NCBI RefSeq assembly: GCF_006496635.1
Contig: NZ_CP022958.1
Coordinates: 2,418,001 to 2,482,000, forward strand
Length of the DNA stretch: 64,000 nucleotides
Source: Azoarcus sp. DD4
GTDB lineage: Bacteria; Pseudomonadota; Gammaproteobacteria; Burkholderiales; Rhodocyclaceae
Reading direction: 5' to 3'
Under the pieces are notes generated by a model, which ran no database searches, was not told the origin of the DNA, and worked only from the letters and a program-made list of their open reading frames with translations. Below are positions 16,901 to 26,233 of this stretch, in pieces. The position numbers were made by a program, and so were the translations under genes. Position 1 is the stretch's first letter, and the number at the start of each line of letters is the position of its first letter.

Positions 16901-17152
16901 GCGCGAGGTGATCTCGTTCACCCCGGCGATGCTGCCGAGCGCGCGTTCCAGCGGCATCGCCACGCTCGAGGCGATGGTCTCCGGGCTGGCGCCGGGCAGG
17001 TTGGCGCGCACCGAGATCACCGGGTAATCCACCTGCGGCAGCAGCGCCGCCGGCAGCTGGAAGAAGGCGGCGACGCCGAGCAGGGCGATGCCCAGCGTCA
17101 GCAGTACGGTGGCCACCGGGCGGCGGATGAAGGTTGCGGACAGCGACATCAT
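13991..17152 (-). CDS. mdtC: RND efflux permease, MdtC/MuxC type
   Basis: A 1053-residue HAE1 RND transporter with the N-terminal pattern SATFIRRPVATVLLTLG, twelve predicted membrane helices in two halves, and the TM4 signature (GFVVDDVVVVLEN) with the two Asp residues that relay protons. It starts with overlapping ATGATG codons; the first ATG overlaps the TGA of the preceding permease, giving translational coupling. Two different permeases in tandem after one fusion protein is the MdtABC/MuxABC arrangement, where the permeases form a heterotrimer. The symbol is assigned by arrangement and resemblance. Confidence 0.92.
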   Translation of the reverse strand: MMSLSATFIRRPVATVLLTLGIALLGVAAFFQLPAALLPQVDYPVISVRANLPGASPETIASSVAMPLERALGSIAGVNEITSRSTLGSTEIVLQFDLDRSIDGAARDIQAAINAARSQLPSGMAGNPTLRKSNPNDSPIMILAMTSDVLSRTQIYDAAVTILAQKLAQVEGVGQVSAGGSSLPAVRVELNPLALARAGVSAEAVRGAIVAGNVNRPKGYVEDGERHWQVAANDQARTAADYLPMIVRWQNGAALRLGDVAEVRDGAQELRNAGLANGRPAVLLMINRQPNANIIATVDHIRALLPELQAAIPAEIKLEISQDRSTTVRASLRDVGTCLLLSVVLVVLVVRLFLRDRRAALIPAVTVPVALIGTLALMYLAGFSLNNLSLMALTVAAGFVVDDVVVVLENTTRHIEQGLSPLQAALRGAREVGATLLSMTLSLAAAFIPIIFMDGIVGRLFGEFALTLVAAIAVSLLLSLATAPMLCARLLRPTAEQPAPRGRLAALGRLRERALAALHRGYRRSLAWTLDHSLLTLAVLAGVVALNLYLYAIVPKGFLPQQDTGRLIAYIEGDQSSSFQAMYDRLAEIDAIVRQDPAVLRVSGSVGGNGPGGGSATSARMFITLKPRAERPSASAVIERMRRPLSRVGGARVFVMAAQEIRIGGRGGSSDYLYTLQSDDLGALRQWEPKIREALAALPQLTDVNTDARDKGLQTKLVVDREAAARLGLSQRAIDLALNNYFGERLVSTIHHPLNQYRVVMGAAPHFWRSPDILADIVLLAADGSRVPLSAVAHWAPGNAPLAVNHQAQFASSTVSFALAPGVSLGEASAAITAAMDRLGVPPAVFGTFEGAARAFQSAASSQLLLILAAIVAVYLVLGILYESLLHPLTILSTLPSAGVGALLALLAFRTEFTVIALIGVILLVGIVKKNAIMMIDFALHAQRSHGLSPREAIFDACLLRFRPIMMTSVAAILGALPLALGSGDGAELRQPLGIAIVGGLLVGQLLTLYTTPAVFLALDRLRLKLARRRAPRPAPAAVAEPAAVPKPASDSA

Positions 17153-20100
17153 GCGCTCCGCCGGCGCAGGCCGGCCGCGCCGAAACGACCGCCGAGGCGG
17201 CGGCCGAGGCGGTCGAAGGCAAGGTAGATCACCGGGGTGGTGAACAGCGTGAGGATCTGCGACAGGATCAGCCCGCCGACCATGGTGATGCCCAGCGGCT
17301 GGCGCAGCTCGGCGCCGACGCCGGTCGACAGCATCAGCGGCAGCGCGCCGAGCAGGGCGGCCAGCGTGGTCATCAGGATGGGCCGGAAGCGCAGCAGGCA
17401 GGCTTCGAAGATGGCCTCGTCGGGCGGCTTGCCGTGGTCGCGTTCGGCCTCCAGGGCGAAGTCGATCATCATGATCGCGTTCTTCTTGACGATGCCGATC
17501 AGCAGGATGATGCCGACGATGCCGATGATGCCGAGGTCCGTCCCCGCCAGCAGCAGCGCCAGCAGCGCGCCGACGCCGGCCGAGGGCAGGGTGGAGAGGA
17601 TGGTCACCGGGTGGATGTAGCTCTCGTAGAGCACGCCGAGCACGATGTACATGGTGACGACGGCGGCGACGATCAGCCACACCGTGCTGGTGAGCGAGGA
17701 CTGGAAAGCCTGCGCCGCGCCCTGGAAATGCAGGCTGATGCTGGCCGGCGGATCGAGTTCGGCGAAGGCCGTGCGGATGGCCTCCACCGCGTCGCCGAGC
17801 GCGGCACCCGGCGCAAGGTTGAAGGAGAAGGTTGCCGCCGGGAACTGGCCGATGTGGTTGATCGCCAGCAGCCCCGGACGCTCGACGACGCGCGCCACCG
17901 CGGCGAGCGGTACCTGGGCGCCATCGGCCGACACCAGGTAGAGCTGGTCGAGCCCGGCCAGCCCGCGCTGGAATTCCGGCTTCACCTCCAGCACCACGCG
18001 GTAGAGGTTGGTCTGGGTGAAGATGGTGGAGATCTGGCGCTGGCCGAAGGCGTTGTAGAGCGCGTTGTCGATGTCGGCCGGGGTGATGCCGAGCCGGCCG
18101 GCGCTGTCGCGGTCGATCTCGATATAGGCCTGGCGGCCCTGGTCCAGCCAGTCGGTGGCGACGTCGACAAGCGCCGGCACCCGCCCCAGCCGCTCGCGCA
18201 GCAGATGCACCCATTCGCCCAGCTGTTCGGCGTTGGCGCCCTGCAGGCTGAACTGGTACTGGGTGCGGCTGGCGCGGCTTTCGATGGTGAGGTCCTGCAC
18301 CGGCTGCATGAACACCACGATGTCCGGCAGCGCCGCCAGCCGCGCCTGCAGGCGGCGGATGATCTCCGCGGCGCTGGCGTCGCGCTCGGCGCGCGGCTTG
18401 AGGCTGATCAGCAGGCGGCCGCTGTTGAGGGTGGCGTTCACCCCGTCCACGCCCACCACCGACGACACGCTTTCCACCGCCGGTTCGGCGAGGATGGCCG
18501 TCACTGCCGCCTGCTGGCGCTGCGCCATCGCCGCGAACGAGATGCTCTGCGGCGCATCGGTGATGCCCTGGATCAGCCCGGTGTCCTGCGCCGGGAAGAA
18601 GCCCTTGGGCACGATCAGGTAGAGCAGCACGGTCAGCACCAGGGTGGCGCCGGCCACCGCCAGCGTCAGCCCCTGGCGCGCCAGCACCCAGCGCAGCGCC
18701 ACCGCGTAGCGCGCGATGCAGCGGTCGATGAAGGCGCCGGTCAGGCGGAAGAAGGCACCGTGGCTTTCCTCCGGCGCGTGGTGCAGCAGGCGCGCGCACA
18801 TCATCGGCGTCAGCGTCAGCGACACCACCGCCGAGATCAGGATCGCCACCGCCAGCGTGATCGCGAATTCGCGGAACAACCGGCCGACCACGTCGCCCAT
18901 GAACAGCAGCGGAATCAGCACCGCGATCAGCGAGAAGGTCAGCGAGATGATGGTGAAGCCGATCTGCTGCGCACCCTTCAGCGCCGCTTCCAGCGGGCTT
19001 TCGCCGTCCTCCAGGTGGCGGACGATGTTCTCGATCATCACGATGGCGTCGTCCACCACGAAGCCGGTGGCGATGGTCAGCGCCATCAGCGTCAGGTTGT
19101 TGATCGAGAAGCCGGCGAGGTGCATCACCGCGAAAGTGCCGACCAGCGACAGCGGCACTGCCACGCTGGGGATGAGGGTGGCAGGCAGGTTGCGCAGGAA
19201 GATAAAGATCACTATCACCACCAGCGCGATCGCCAGCAGCAGCTCGTGGCCGACGTCGCGCACCGAGGCGCGGATGGTGGTGGTGCGGTCGGACAGCAGG
19301 CGCAGGTCCACCGTGGCCGGCAGCGAGGCCTGCAGCGTGGGCAGCAGCGCCTTGATGCGGTCCACCGTGTCGATGACGTTGGCACCGGGCTGGCGCTGGA
19401 TGTTGAGGATGACCGCCGGGCGGGTGTCGGCCCAGGCGGCCAGCCGGATGTTCTCGGCGCCGTCGACGAGTTCGGCGATGTCGCCCAGCCGGATCGGCGC
19501 GCCGTTCTTCCAGGCGATGATCAGGCGGCGGTATTCGTCGGCGGAGCGCAGCTGGTCGTTGGCGTCCAGCGTGGAGGCGCGCAGCGGGCCGTCGAAGCTG
19601 CCCTTGGCGATGTTGACGTTGGCCTCGCCGATGGCGGCGCGGATGTCTTCCAGGTTCAGCCCCTGGGCGGCGAGCGCCTGCGGATTGACCTGGATGCGCA
19701 CCGCCGGGCGCTGGCCGCCGCCGATGCTGACCAGGCCGACGCCGGCGATGCGCGAGATCTTCTGCGCCAGCCGGGTATCGACCAGGTCGGCCACTTGCGG
19801 CAGCGACAAGGCCGACGACGAGATCGCCAGCGTGACGATGGGCGCATCGGCCGGATTCACCTTGCTGAACACCGGCGGCATCGGCAGGTCGTTGGGCAGG
19901 AAGGCGTTGGCGGCGGAGATCGCGGCCAGCACCTCCTGCTGCGACACGTCCATCGACAGGCCGAGCGCGAACTGCAGGGTGATGACCGAGGCGCCGCCGG
20001 AGCTGGTGGAGGACATCTGCTGCAGCCCGGCGATCTGGCCGAGCTGGCGTTCCAGCGGCGCGGTGATCGACGAGGCGATCACGTCCGGGCTGGCGCCGGG

Positions 20101-20253
20101 GTAGAGGGTGGAGACCTGGATGGTCGGGTATTCCACCTCCGGCAGCGCCGCCACCGGCAGCAGCCGGTAGCCGATCAGCCCGGCGAGCAGGATCGCGAGC
20201 ATCAGCAGCGAGGTCGCCACCGGCCGCAGGATGTAGAGCCGCGAGGGATTCAT
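17149..20253 (-). CDS. mdtB: RND efflux permease, MdtB/MuxB type
   Basis: A 1034-residue HAE1 RND transporter beginning MNPSRLYILRPVATSLLMLAILLAG, the MdtB-like N terminus. Signatures include GFVVDDAIVMIEN in TM4 with the proton-relay Asp pair, LFMGDVVGRLFREFAITL, and GIVKKNAIMMIDFAL in the C-terminal half. Its ATG overlaps the stop of the membrane fusion gene (ATGA) and its stop overlaps the start of the MdtC-like gene, so A, B and C are translated as a coupled set. Confidence 0.93.
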   Translation of the reverse strand: MNPSRLYILRPVATSLLMLAILLAGLIGYRLLPVAALPEVEYPTIQVSTLYPGASPDVIASSITAPLERQLGQIAGLQQMSSTSSGGASVITLQFALGLSMDVSQQEVLAAISAANAFLPNDLPMPPVFSKVNPADAPIVTLAISSSALSLPQVADLVDTRLAQKISRIAGVGLVSIGGGQRPAVRIQVNPQALAAQGLNLEDIRAAIGEANVNIAKGSFDGPLRASTLDANDQLRSADEYRRLIIAWKNGAPIRLGDIAELVDGAENIRLAAWADTRPAVILNIQRQPGANVIDTVDRIKALLPTLQASLPATVDLRLLSDRTTTIRASVRDVGHELLLAIALVVIVIFIFLRNLPATLIPSVAVPLSLVGTFAVMHLAGFSINNLTLMALTIATGFVVDDAIVMIENIVRHLEDGESPLEAALKGAQQIGFTIISLTFSLIAVLIPLLFMGDVVGRLFREFAITLAVAILISAVVSLTLTPMMCARLLHHAPEESHGAFFRLTGAFIDRCIARYAVALRWVLARQGLTLAVAGATLVLTVLLYLIVPKGFFPAQDTGLIQGITDAPQSISFAAMAQRQQAAVTAILAEPAVESVSSVVGVDGVNATLNSGRLLISLKPRAERDASAAEIIRRLQARLAALPDIVVFMQPVQDLTIESRASRTQYQFSLQGANAEQLGEWVHLLRERLGRVPALVDVATDWLDQGRQAYIEIDRDSAGRLGITPADIDNALYNAFGQRQISTIFTQTNLYRVVLEVKPEFQRGLAGLDQLYLVSADGAQVPLAAVARVVERPGLLAINHIGQFPAATFSFNLAPGAALGDAVEAIRTAFAELDPPASISLHFQGAAQAFQSSLTSTVWLIVAAVVTMYIVLGVLYESYIHPVTILSTLPSAGVGALLALLLAGTDLGIIGIVGIILLIGIVKKNAIMMIDFALEAERDHGKPPDEAIFEACLLRFRPILMTTLAALLGALPLMLSTGVGAELRQPLGITMVGGLILSQILTLFTTPVIYLAFDRLGRRLGGRFGAAGLRRRSA

Positions 20254-21545
20254 TGCGCGGCCCTGCGCGGGCGGCGTTCGCCGCCTTCGGCCGGCGCGGC
20301 GTCCGGCGCTGGTGCCGGTGCGGCGAGCGCGAGCGCAACGCCATCCACGCTCAGCACGTCCACCCGCGCGCCGTCGCGCAGCTGGTCGGTGCCGTCGAGC
20401 GCGATGCGTTCGCCGCCGGCCAGGCCTTCCTCCACCACCACCAGGTCGTTGGCGCCCGGGCCGGTGCGGATCTGCTTTGCCTGCACGCGCTGGTCGTCAC
20501 CGACCACGAAGACGTAGCTGCCCTGGGCGTTGCGCTGCACCGCCGCCGACTGCAGCAGCACGCTGTCGCGGCGGGTGTCGGCGCGCAGGCGCACGTTGAT
20601 GAACTGGTTGGGGAAGAGGCTGTTGTCCTGGTTGGCGAATTCCGCCTTGAGCTTGAGGCTGCCGGTGGCGACGTCGATCTGGTTGTCGATGCTGATCAGC
20701 CGGCCTTCGGCGAGGCGGGTGCGGCCGTCGCGGCTCCAGGCTTCCACCACCGCCTTGCCGCCGTGCTGCAGCTGGCCGAGTTGCGGCGCCAGCGCGTCGG
20801 CGGGCAGCGCGAACACCGCGTGGATGGGCTGGGTCTGGGTGATCACCACCAGGCCGGCGGCGCTCTGCGCATCGACCTGGTTGCCGACGTCCACCACCCT
20901 CAGCCCCAGCCGGCCGCCGGCGGGTGCGGTGACGCGGGTGAATTCGAGCTGCAGCGCGGCCTGCGCCTCCTGCGCGGCGTCGGCCGCCACCGTGCCTTCG
21001 AGCTGGCGCACCAGCGCTTCCTGGGCGTCCACCTGCTGGCGGGCGATCGAGTCCTGCGCCAGCAGCGCGCGGTAGCGTTCGAGATCGACCCGCGCCGCGC
21101 CCAGCGTGGCCTCGTCGCGCACGCGCTGGGCGCGGGTCTGGTCGAGCTGGATGCGGAAGGGGCGCGGGTCGATCTCGGCGAGCAGTTCGCCGGCCTTCAC
21201 CAACTGGCCTTCGCGGAAATGGATGCCGACCAGCTGGCCGCTGACGCGCGGCTTGACCGTGGCGGTGTTGGAGGCGGTGACGGTGCCCAGCGCCGACAGC
21301 GTGATGTCGAGATCGCCGACGCGTGCCGCGGTGGCGCGGATCGCATGCACCGGGCCGGCACCGCCGGGACCGCGGCGGCCGGGACGCTCGCCGCGTGGGC
21401 CGTCGGCGCCGGCCTGGGCGCCGGTGGCGGCAGAGGCGCCGGCACCCGGCTGGAGATAGGCATAGACGGTGGCACCGCCGGCGAAGAGGCCGAGGGCGAG
21501 CGCGATGGCGTGCTTGTTGAACAGGGACTTGGCGTGGAAACCCAT
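20250..21545 (-). CDS. mdtA: RND membrane fusion protein, MdtA/MuxA type
   Basis: A periplasmic adaptor of about 431 residues with an N-terminal membrane anchor (HAIALALGLFAGGATVYAYL), an Ala/Gly-rich linker, then the HlyD barrel-sandwich and alpha-hairpin: GTVTASNTATVKPRVSGQL, EGQLVKAGELLAEIDPRPF, LAQDSIARQQVDAQEALVRQ. The C-terminal part (GLAGGERIALDGTDQLRDGARV) is the usual membrane-proximal domain. Start uncertain: ATG 21545 puts the anchor at the N terminus; ATG 21599 or GTG 21614 are in frame but add a His/Pro-rich stretch. It links the two permeases to the outer-membrane channel. Confidence 0.88.
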   Translation of the reverse strand: MGFHAKSLFNKHAIALALGLFAGGATVYAYLQPGAGASAATGAQAGADGPRGERPGRRGPGGAGPVHAIRATAARVGDLDITLSALGTVTASNTATVKPRVSGQLVGIHFREGQLVKAGELLAEIDPRPFRIQLDQTRAQRVRDEATLGAARVDLERYRALLAQDSIARQQVDAQEALVRQLEGTVAADAAQEAQAALQLEFTRVTAPAGGRLGLRVVDVGNQVDAQSAAGLVVITQTQPIHAVFALPADALAPQLGQLQHGGKAVVEAWSRDGRTRLAEGRLISIDNQIDVATGSLKLKAEFANQDNSLFPNQFINVRLRADTRRDSVLLQSAAVQRNAQGSYVFVVGDDQRVQAKQIRTGPGANDLVVVEEGLAGGERIALDGTDQLRDGARVDVLSVDGVALALAAPAPAPDAAPAEGGERRPRRAAQ

Positions 21546-21616
21546 GAGGCGCTCGATGCTGTGGGGCGGGTGGATGCGGGACAGGTGCGGTGGATTCATG
21601 CGTGGGCCCGGCACGC

Positions 21617-21644
21617 GCGAAAGCCCCCGCCATGGGGCGGGGGC
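21617..21644 (-). terminator. Hairpin between exbD2 and the efflux operon
   Basis: GCCCCCGCC (21623-21631) pairs with GGCGGGGGC (21636-21644) around ATGG. On the minus transcript the stem is followed by TTTCGCG. The stem is strong but the U tract is short, so it is a likely partial terminator separating the tonB-exb unit from mdtA. Confidence 0.5.
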
Positions 21645-21666
21645 GCTCGGGGCAGAGCCTTGCGGG

Positions 21667-22095
21667 TCAGAGGAATTGTTCGGCGCCTATCAGCCCCACC
21701 TTGGTCAGGCCTTTGCGCTGCACCGCGGCCATGACGCCGGCCACCACCTGGTAGGCGACGCGCTTGTCCGGGTTTACATGCAGTTCCGGCGGCACCGCCT
21801 GCGCGGCGGCGGCGCTCAGGCGGCCGTCGAGCGCGGCGGCATCGGCCACCGCGTCGCCGTTCCAGCGGATCACGCCGGCGGGGTCGATGTCGATGCGGAC
21901 CACCTCCGGCGGCGTGTCCGGCGGCGGCGGGTTGCCGAGCGGCATGTTCATGTTCACCGAGTGGAGCTGGATCGGGATGGTGATGATCAGCATGATCAGC
22001 AGCACCAGCAGCACGTCGATCAGCGGCGTGGTGTTGATGTCCACCAGCACTTCCGGATCGCCCGAGCCGCCGGCGGCGGCGACGTTCATTCCCAT
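21667..22095 (-). CDS. exbD2: ExbD-type biopolymer transport protein, second copy
   Basis: A 142-residue single-span protein. The membrane helix carries the essential Asp in INTTPLIDVLLVLLIMLIITIP, followed by a periplasmic domain ending VMAAVQRKGLTKVGLIG. ExbD couples proton flow through ExbB/ExbD to TonB. It lies 21 bases after another exbD gene. A tonB-exbB-exbD1-exbD2 order is known in Xanthomonas, where the second ExbD has a specialised role. Confidence 0.92.
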   Translation of the reverse strand: MGMNVAAAGGSGDPEVLVDINTTPLIDVLLVLLIMLIITIPIQLHSVNMNMPLGNPPPPDTPPEVVRIDIDPAGVIRWNGDAVADAAALDGRLSAAAAQAVPPELHVNPDKRVAYQVVAGVMAAVQRKGLTKVGLIGAEQFL

Positions 22096-22116
22096 GGTCG
22101 GTTTCTCCTGTGGGGG

Positions 22117-22536
22117 TCAACCGCGCGGCGGCGGTTCGGTGATGAAGCCGACCTTGAGGATGCCGGCGCGCTGGCAGGCGAAGATCACCCGGCCGACGAA
22201 CTCGTAGGGCGCCGCGCCGTCGCCGCGGATCTGCACCTCGGGCTGCGGCTGCTGCACCGCGATGCCCTTCAGGCGCTCGACCAGGGCTTCGCTGTCGGCC
22301 ACCGCGCTCTCGTTCCAGAACACCTTGCCGTCGCGGGTGACCGCGATGTTGATGTTCTCGGGCGCGGTGACGCGCGGCTGGTTGGTCTCCTTGGGCAGCT
22401 CCACCGCCACCGTGTTGGTGACGACCGGGATGGTGATCAGGAAGATGATCAGCAGCACCAGCATCACGTCTACCAGCGGGGTGGTGTTGATCGCCGAGAC
22501 GACCTCGTCTTCCTCGGCGGGCAGCGTCATCGCCAT
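22117..22536 (-). CDS. exbD: ExbD-type biopolymer transport protein, first copy
   Basis: A 139-residue protein with the ExbD helix INTTPLVDVMLVLLIIFLIT (essential Asp) and a periplasmic domain (TVAVELPKETNQPRVTAPEN, PYEFVGRVIFACQRAGILKVGF). It is clearly a paralogue of the next gene but differs over most of the periplasmic part. It starts six bases after the exbB stop. Confidence 0.93.
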   Translation of the reverse strand: MAMTLPAEEDEVVSAINTTPLVDVMLVLLIIFLITIPVVTNTVAVELPKETNQPRVTAPENINIAVTRDGKVFWNESAVADSEALVERLKGIAVQQPQPEVQIRGDGAAPYEFVGRVIFACQRAGILKVGFITEPPPRG

Positions 22537-22542
22537 CGCCGC

Positions 22543-23442
22543 TTACCCCGCCACTGCGACCGCGTGGATCGCGGCATGGGCCGGCACATGGACCGCCGGA
22601 GCGTGCGCCGCGGGGGCGTTGGCCGGGGCGGCATGGACGGCGGGGTGGGGCTGCGGCTGGACGGTGCGCGGGCCGTTGGCAGCCTTTTCGGCATGGGCGC
22701 CGAGCAGCACCGCATGCAGTTCCGCGCCGAAGCTGCGCACGTCGTCGAGCGCCGCCTTGTTGCGGCGGACCAGCCAGTTGTAGCCGAGCACCGCCGGCAC
22801 CGCGACGGCGAGACCGATGGCGGTCATGATCAGCGCCTCGCCCACCGGGCCGGCCACCTTGTCGATGGAAGCCTGGCCGGCGACGCCGATGGCGGTGAGC
22901 GCGTGGTAGATGCCCCACACCGTGCCGAAGAGGCCGACGAAGGGCGCGGTGGAACCCACCGTGGCGAGGAAGGCGAGGCCGCCCTGCAACCGGCTCTGCA
23001 CCTTCTCGATGGCGCGGTGGATGGAAAGCTGGATCCACTCGTTTACATCGATGAACTGCAGCAGGCCGTCGTGCTGGGCGGTGGCATCGTTGCCCGACTT
23101 GGCGATGTAGTGATAGGCGCTGTTCTCGTCGAGGGTGTCGAGACCCTTCTGCACGTCGCCGGCGGCCCAGAAGGTCTTGTCCGCCTTGGCGCCCTGGCGG
23201 TTGAGCTTGGCCTGCTCGTAGAGCTTGCTGAAGATGATGAACCAGCTGCCGATCGACATCAGCACCAGGATGGCGAGCGTGCCCTTGGCGACGAAGTCGC
23301 CGGCGGACCACAGCGCTTCGAGGCCGTAGGGGTTGTCCACCGTGGTGGTGGCAGGCGCCTCGGCGAAGGCCAAGGGGGCGGCGAGCAGGCCGGCGGCGAG
23401 GAGCAGGCGGGCGAGCATCCGGGAGCGGGTGGTGTTGGTCAT
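22543..23442 (-). CDS. exbB: ExbB/TolQ-family proton channel protein with His/Ala/Pro-rich tail
   Basis: A 299-residue protein with an N-terminal signal-like segment and three membrane helices. The MotA/TolQ/ExbB core includes LATVGSTAPFVGLFGTVWGI and GEALIMTAIGLAVAVPAVLGYN. It forms the pentameric channel energising TonB. The last 45 residues are a low-complexity His-, Ala- and Pro-rich tail (HPAVHAAPANAPAAHAPAVH and onward) not found in typical ExbB. ATG 23442 has AGGAGA. It lies 47 bases after tonB. Confidence 0.93.
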   Translation of the reverse strand: MTNTTRSRMLARLLLAAGLLAAPLAFAEAPATTTVDNPYGLEALWSAGDFVAKGTLAILVLMSIGSWFIIFSKLYEQAKLNRQGAKADKTFWAAGDVQKGLDTLDENSAYHYIAKSGNDATAQHDGLLQFIDVNEWIQLSIHRAIEKVQSRLQGGLAFLATVGSTAPFVGLFGTVWGIYHALTAIGVAGQASIDKVAGPVGEALIMTAIGLAVAVPAVLGYNWLVRRNKAALDDVRSFGAELHAVLLGAHAEKAANGPRTVQPQPHPAVHAAPANAPAAHAPAVHVPAHAAIHAVAVAG

Positions 23443-23489
23443 CGGGGTTCTCCTGAAGGGGATACGAGGAAGTCGGTGAGTCGGTGAAA

Positions 23490-24134
23490 TCAGGCGTCGA
23501 GGCGGAAGGCGAAGGGCACGCGCACCCGCACGTCCTGGCCCTGGCCGCTGCACTTGAGCTTGGCGACCGCGGCGGTGGCGGCGGCGTTGAACACCGCGTT
23601 GCTGCTGCGCGCCACCGCCACGTTCTTGATCGAGCCGTCGGGCGCGACGGTGAAATCGACCACCACGTCGCCCGACAGGCCCATGCGTTCGGCCTGCGGC
23701 GGATAGGCGACCTGGCTGCGTACCGCGACGTGGTTGGTGCAGGTCACCGCGATGTCCACCACCGGCGGCGCGGCCGGCACCGGTGCGGGGGCCGGCGGCG
23801 CCGGAGCGGCGGGTTCTGCCGAGGTGGCGGTGATCACCGGCTGGGCCGGCGGCGCAACCGGCGTTTCCACCGGCGGCACGTAGGCGGGCGGCGGCGGCGC
23901 CACCTTGGGCGCGGTCTTCACCACCTGCGGCTTGGGCGGCGGTGGCGGGGGCGGCGGCGGTGCGGGCTTGACCGGCTCGATCAGGCTCACGTCCAGCGGC
24001 GCCTTCAGCACCTCCATGACCTTGCGGCCGAGCCCGTTGGCCAGGCCGTAGCCGAGGATGATGTGGAAACCCACCACCGCGGTGATGCCTATCATCAGCC
24101 CGCGTGGGTCTTTCTGCTGCTCTGCGTAACTCAT
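23490..24134 (-). CDS. tonB: TonB energy transducer
   Basis: A 214-residue protein with an N-terminal membrane anchor (GITAVVGFHIILGYGLANGL), a periplasmic proline-rich spacer (PVKPAPPPPPPPPPKPQ and further Pro/Ala repeats) and a TonB C-terminal domain (VAYPPQAERMGLSGDVVVDF, APDGSIKNVAVARSS). Two Cys residues (VTCTNH, KCSGQG) could form a disulfide. It delivers energy to receptors such as the one at 1-798. ATG 24134 follows GGGAGAA. It is first of the tonB-exbB-exbD-exbD2 unit. Confidence 0.93.
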   Translation of the reverse strand: MSYAEQQKDPRGLMIGITAVVGFHIILGYGLANGLGRKVMEVLKAPLDVSLIEPVKPAPPPPPPPPPKPQVVKTAPKVAPPPPAYVPPVETPVAPPAQPVITATSAEPAAPAPPAPAPVPAAPPVVDIAVTCTNHVAVRSQVAYPPQAERMGLSGDVVVDFTVAPDGSIKNVAVARSSNAVFNAAATAAVAKLKCSGQGQDVRVRVPFAFRLDA

Positions 24135-24720
24135 TGCTTGTTCTCCCTGGACGCTGTCGCGGCCCTGTCCGCCGCGCGTTTCAGGCGGGCGGAGCGCGGT
24201 GGCGCGATACGCGACATGGATGGTCTTGAGCACGGTGCGTGCCTGATCCGGTCGATTTCCTGAAGTAGGTAAGTTGTCTATTTAAATCAATTACTTGGAT
24301 TGGTTGCTCGGACGTGTTGGTCAGTGCTTGAGGGGCGGCTGCTGCTGCCTGCGCGGCAATGCGACGACCGCACTGCTGGCTGCGCAACAGCGGCGGCGAA
24401 GCGATGCGTTGCGGCCGTTGCATGGAAACCGACTGGGGGTCGGCCACGGAGCGTGAAGGGTGATGCATGCAGCGGCGGGAGATGGACACGGGGCGGCAGG
24501 GGCCGAATTGCAGCGGTGGCGTTGAGCGTGCGTTCTGGCGGTGGCATGCCCGCACGCCGTCATCGCGCGTAGCGCCGGCTGGAAGGGCGATGGTTCGGGA
24601 AATCGACGGAGGAGGTGTGAGGGGGGGTATGAGAAAAGCAGGCACGTTCCCTCACCGCGCGGCCCGGTTGGGCCGGTGGACAGGTGGTGCGGTGCCTGTC
24701 GCTACCGCCCTGACGCTGCT
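24135..24720. other. Intergenic region upstream of tonB
   Basis: Nearly 590 bases between the divergent-looking ends: the tonB start on minus and the stop of the sigma-54 regulator, also minus. An A+T-rich patch at 24255-24300 is the best site for the tonB promoter. I did not see a Fur-box match, a terminator or a supported gene. Confidence 0.5.
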
Positions 24721-25806
<1,086 letters not shown>

Positions 25807-26233
25807 CGCTCTCTCTGGAATAGGTGCGATGAGGCGGACCGCAGTCGCAGACAGCCTTCTCGCGTCATGCTGATGATTTTTGCAAAGTCGTCGTCCGGTA
25901 CGGCTTGATCCTGTGGAATGGTCTGCCGTTCCTGTCACGCAGCTTAGGGGCGAGTTCCCCGGTGGCAAACAAAAGATATTTGAGGTTGATAGCAGAATTG
26001 ACGCGAATTGAATTTACGGAAAAATGAGGAGTAAGAAAGATATTCACCATATGTGTGATAAGGGTATGAATTAATATTGGTTATCGAAATTCGGATATCG
26101 ACGCCAGAATCAACTGCGAATCCGACGGGATGTCGGACGCTGCTTCAGGGTGCGGATTGTCAATTGGGTTGAACGAGCCCGGCATATGGCATCGCCTGGG
26201 CTCCACCAATCAAGCCTTTGTGGTCCCGTTGAA
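25807..26233. promoter_or_regulatory. Divergent promoter region between the sigma-54 activator and the CysB-type regulator
   Basis: This 427-base, markedly A+T-rich gap (especially 25960-26100, with TTAATATTGGTTATCGAAATT) must serve both regulators. CysB-type proteins usually bind long A+T-rich sites, so mutual or autoregulation is likely. No sigma-54 -24/-12 pair with correct spacing was identified. Confidence 0.5.

Noticed and set aside
13991..20344. Apparent single protein of over 2100 residues on minus
   Set aside because: The upper part is an out-of-frame shadow of the MdtB-like gene. The MdtC-like gene truly starts at 17152 in this frame.
17134..20517. 1127-codon plus-strand frame across the MdtB-like gene
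   Set aside because: It is antisense to a permease with complete RND motifs; its sequence is low-complexity and rich in Arg/Gln/Asp.
24255..24300. Fur box in front of tonB
   Set aside because: The A+T-rich patch does not match the GATAATGATAATCATTATC pattern closely enough.
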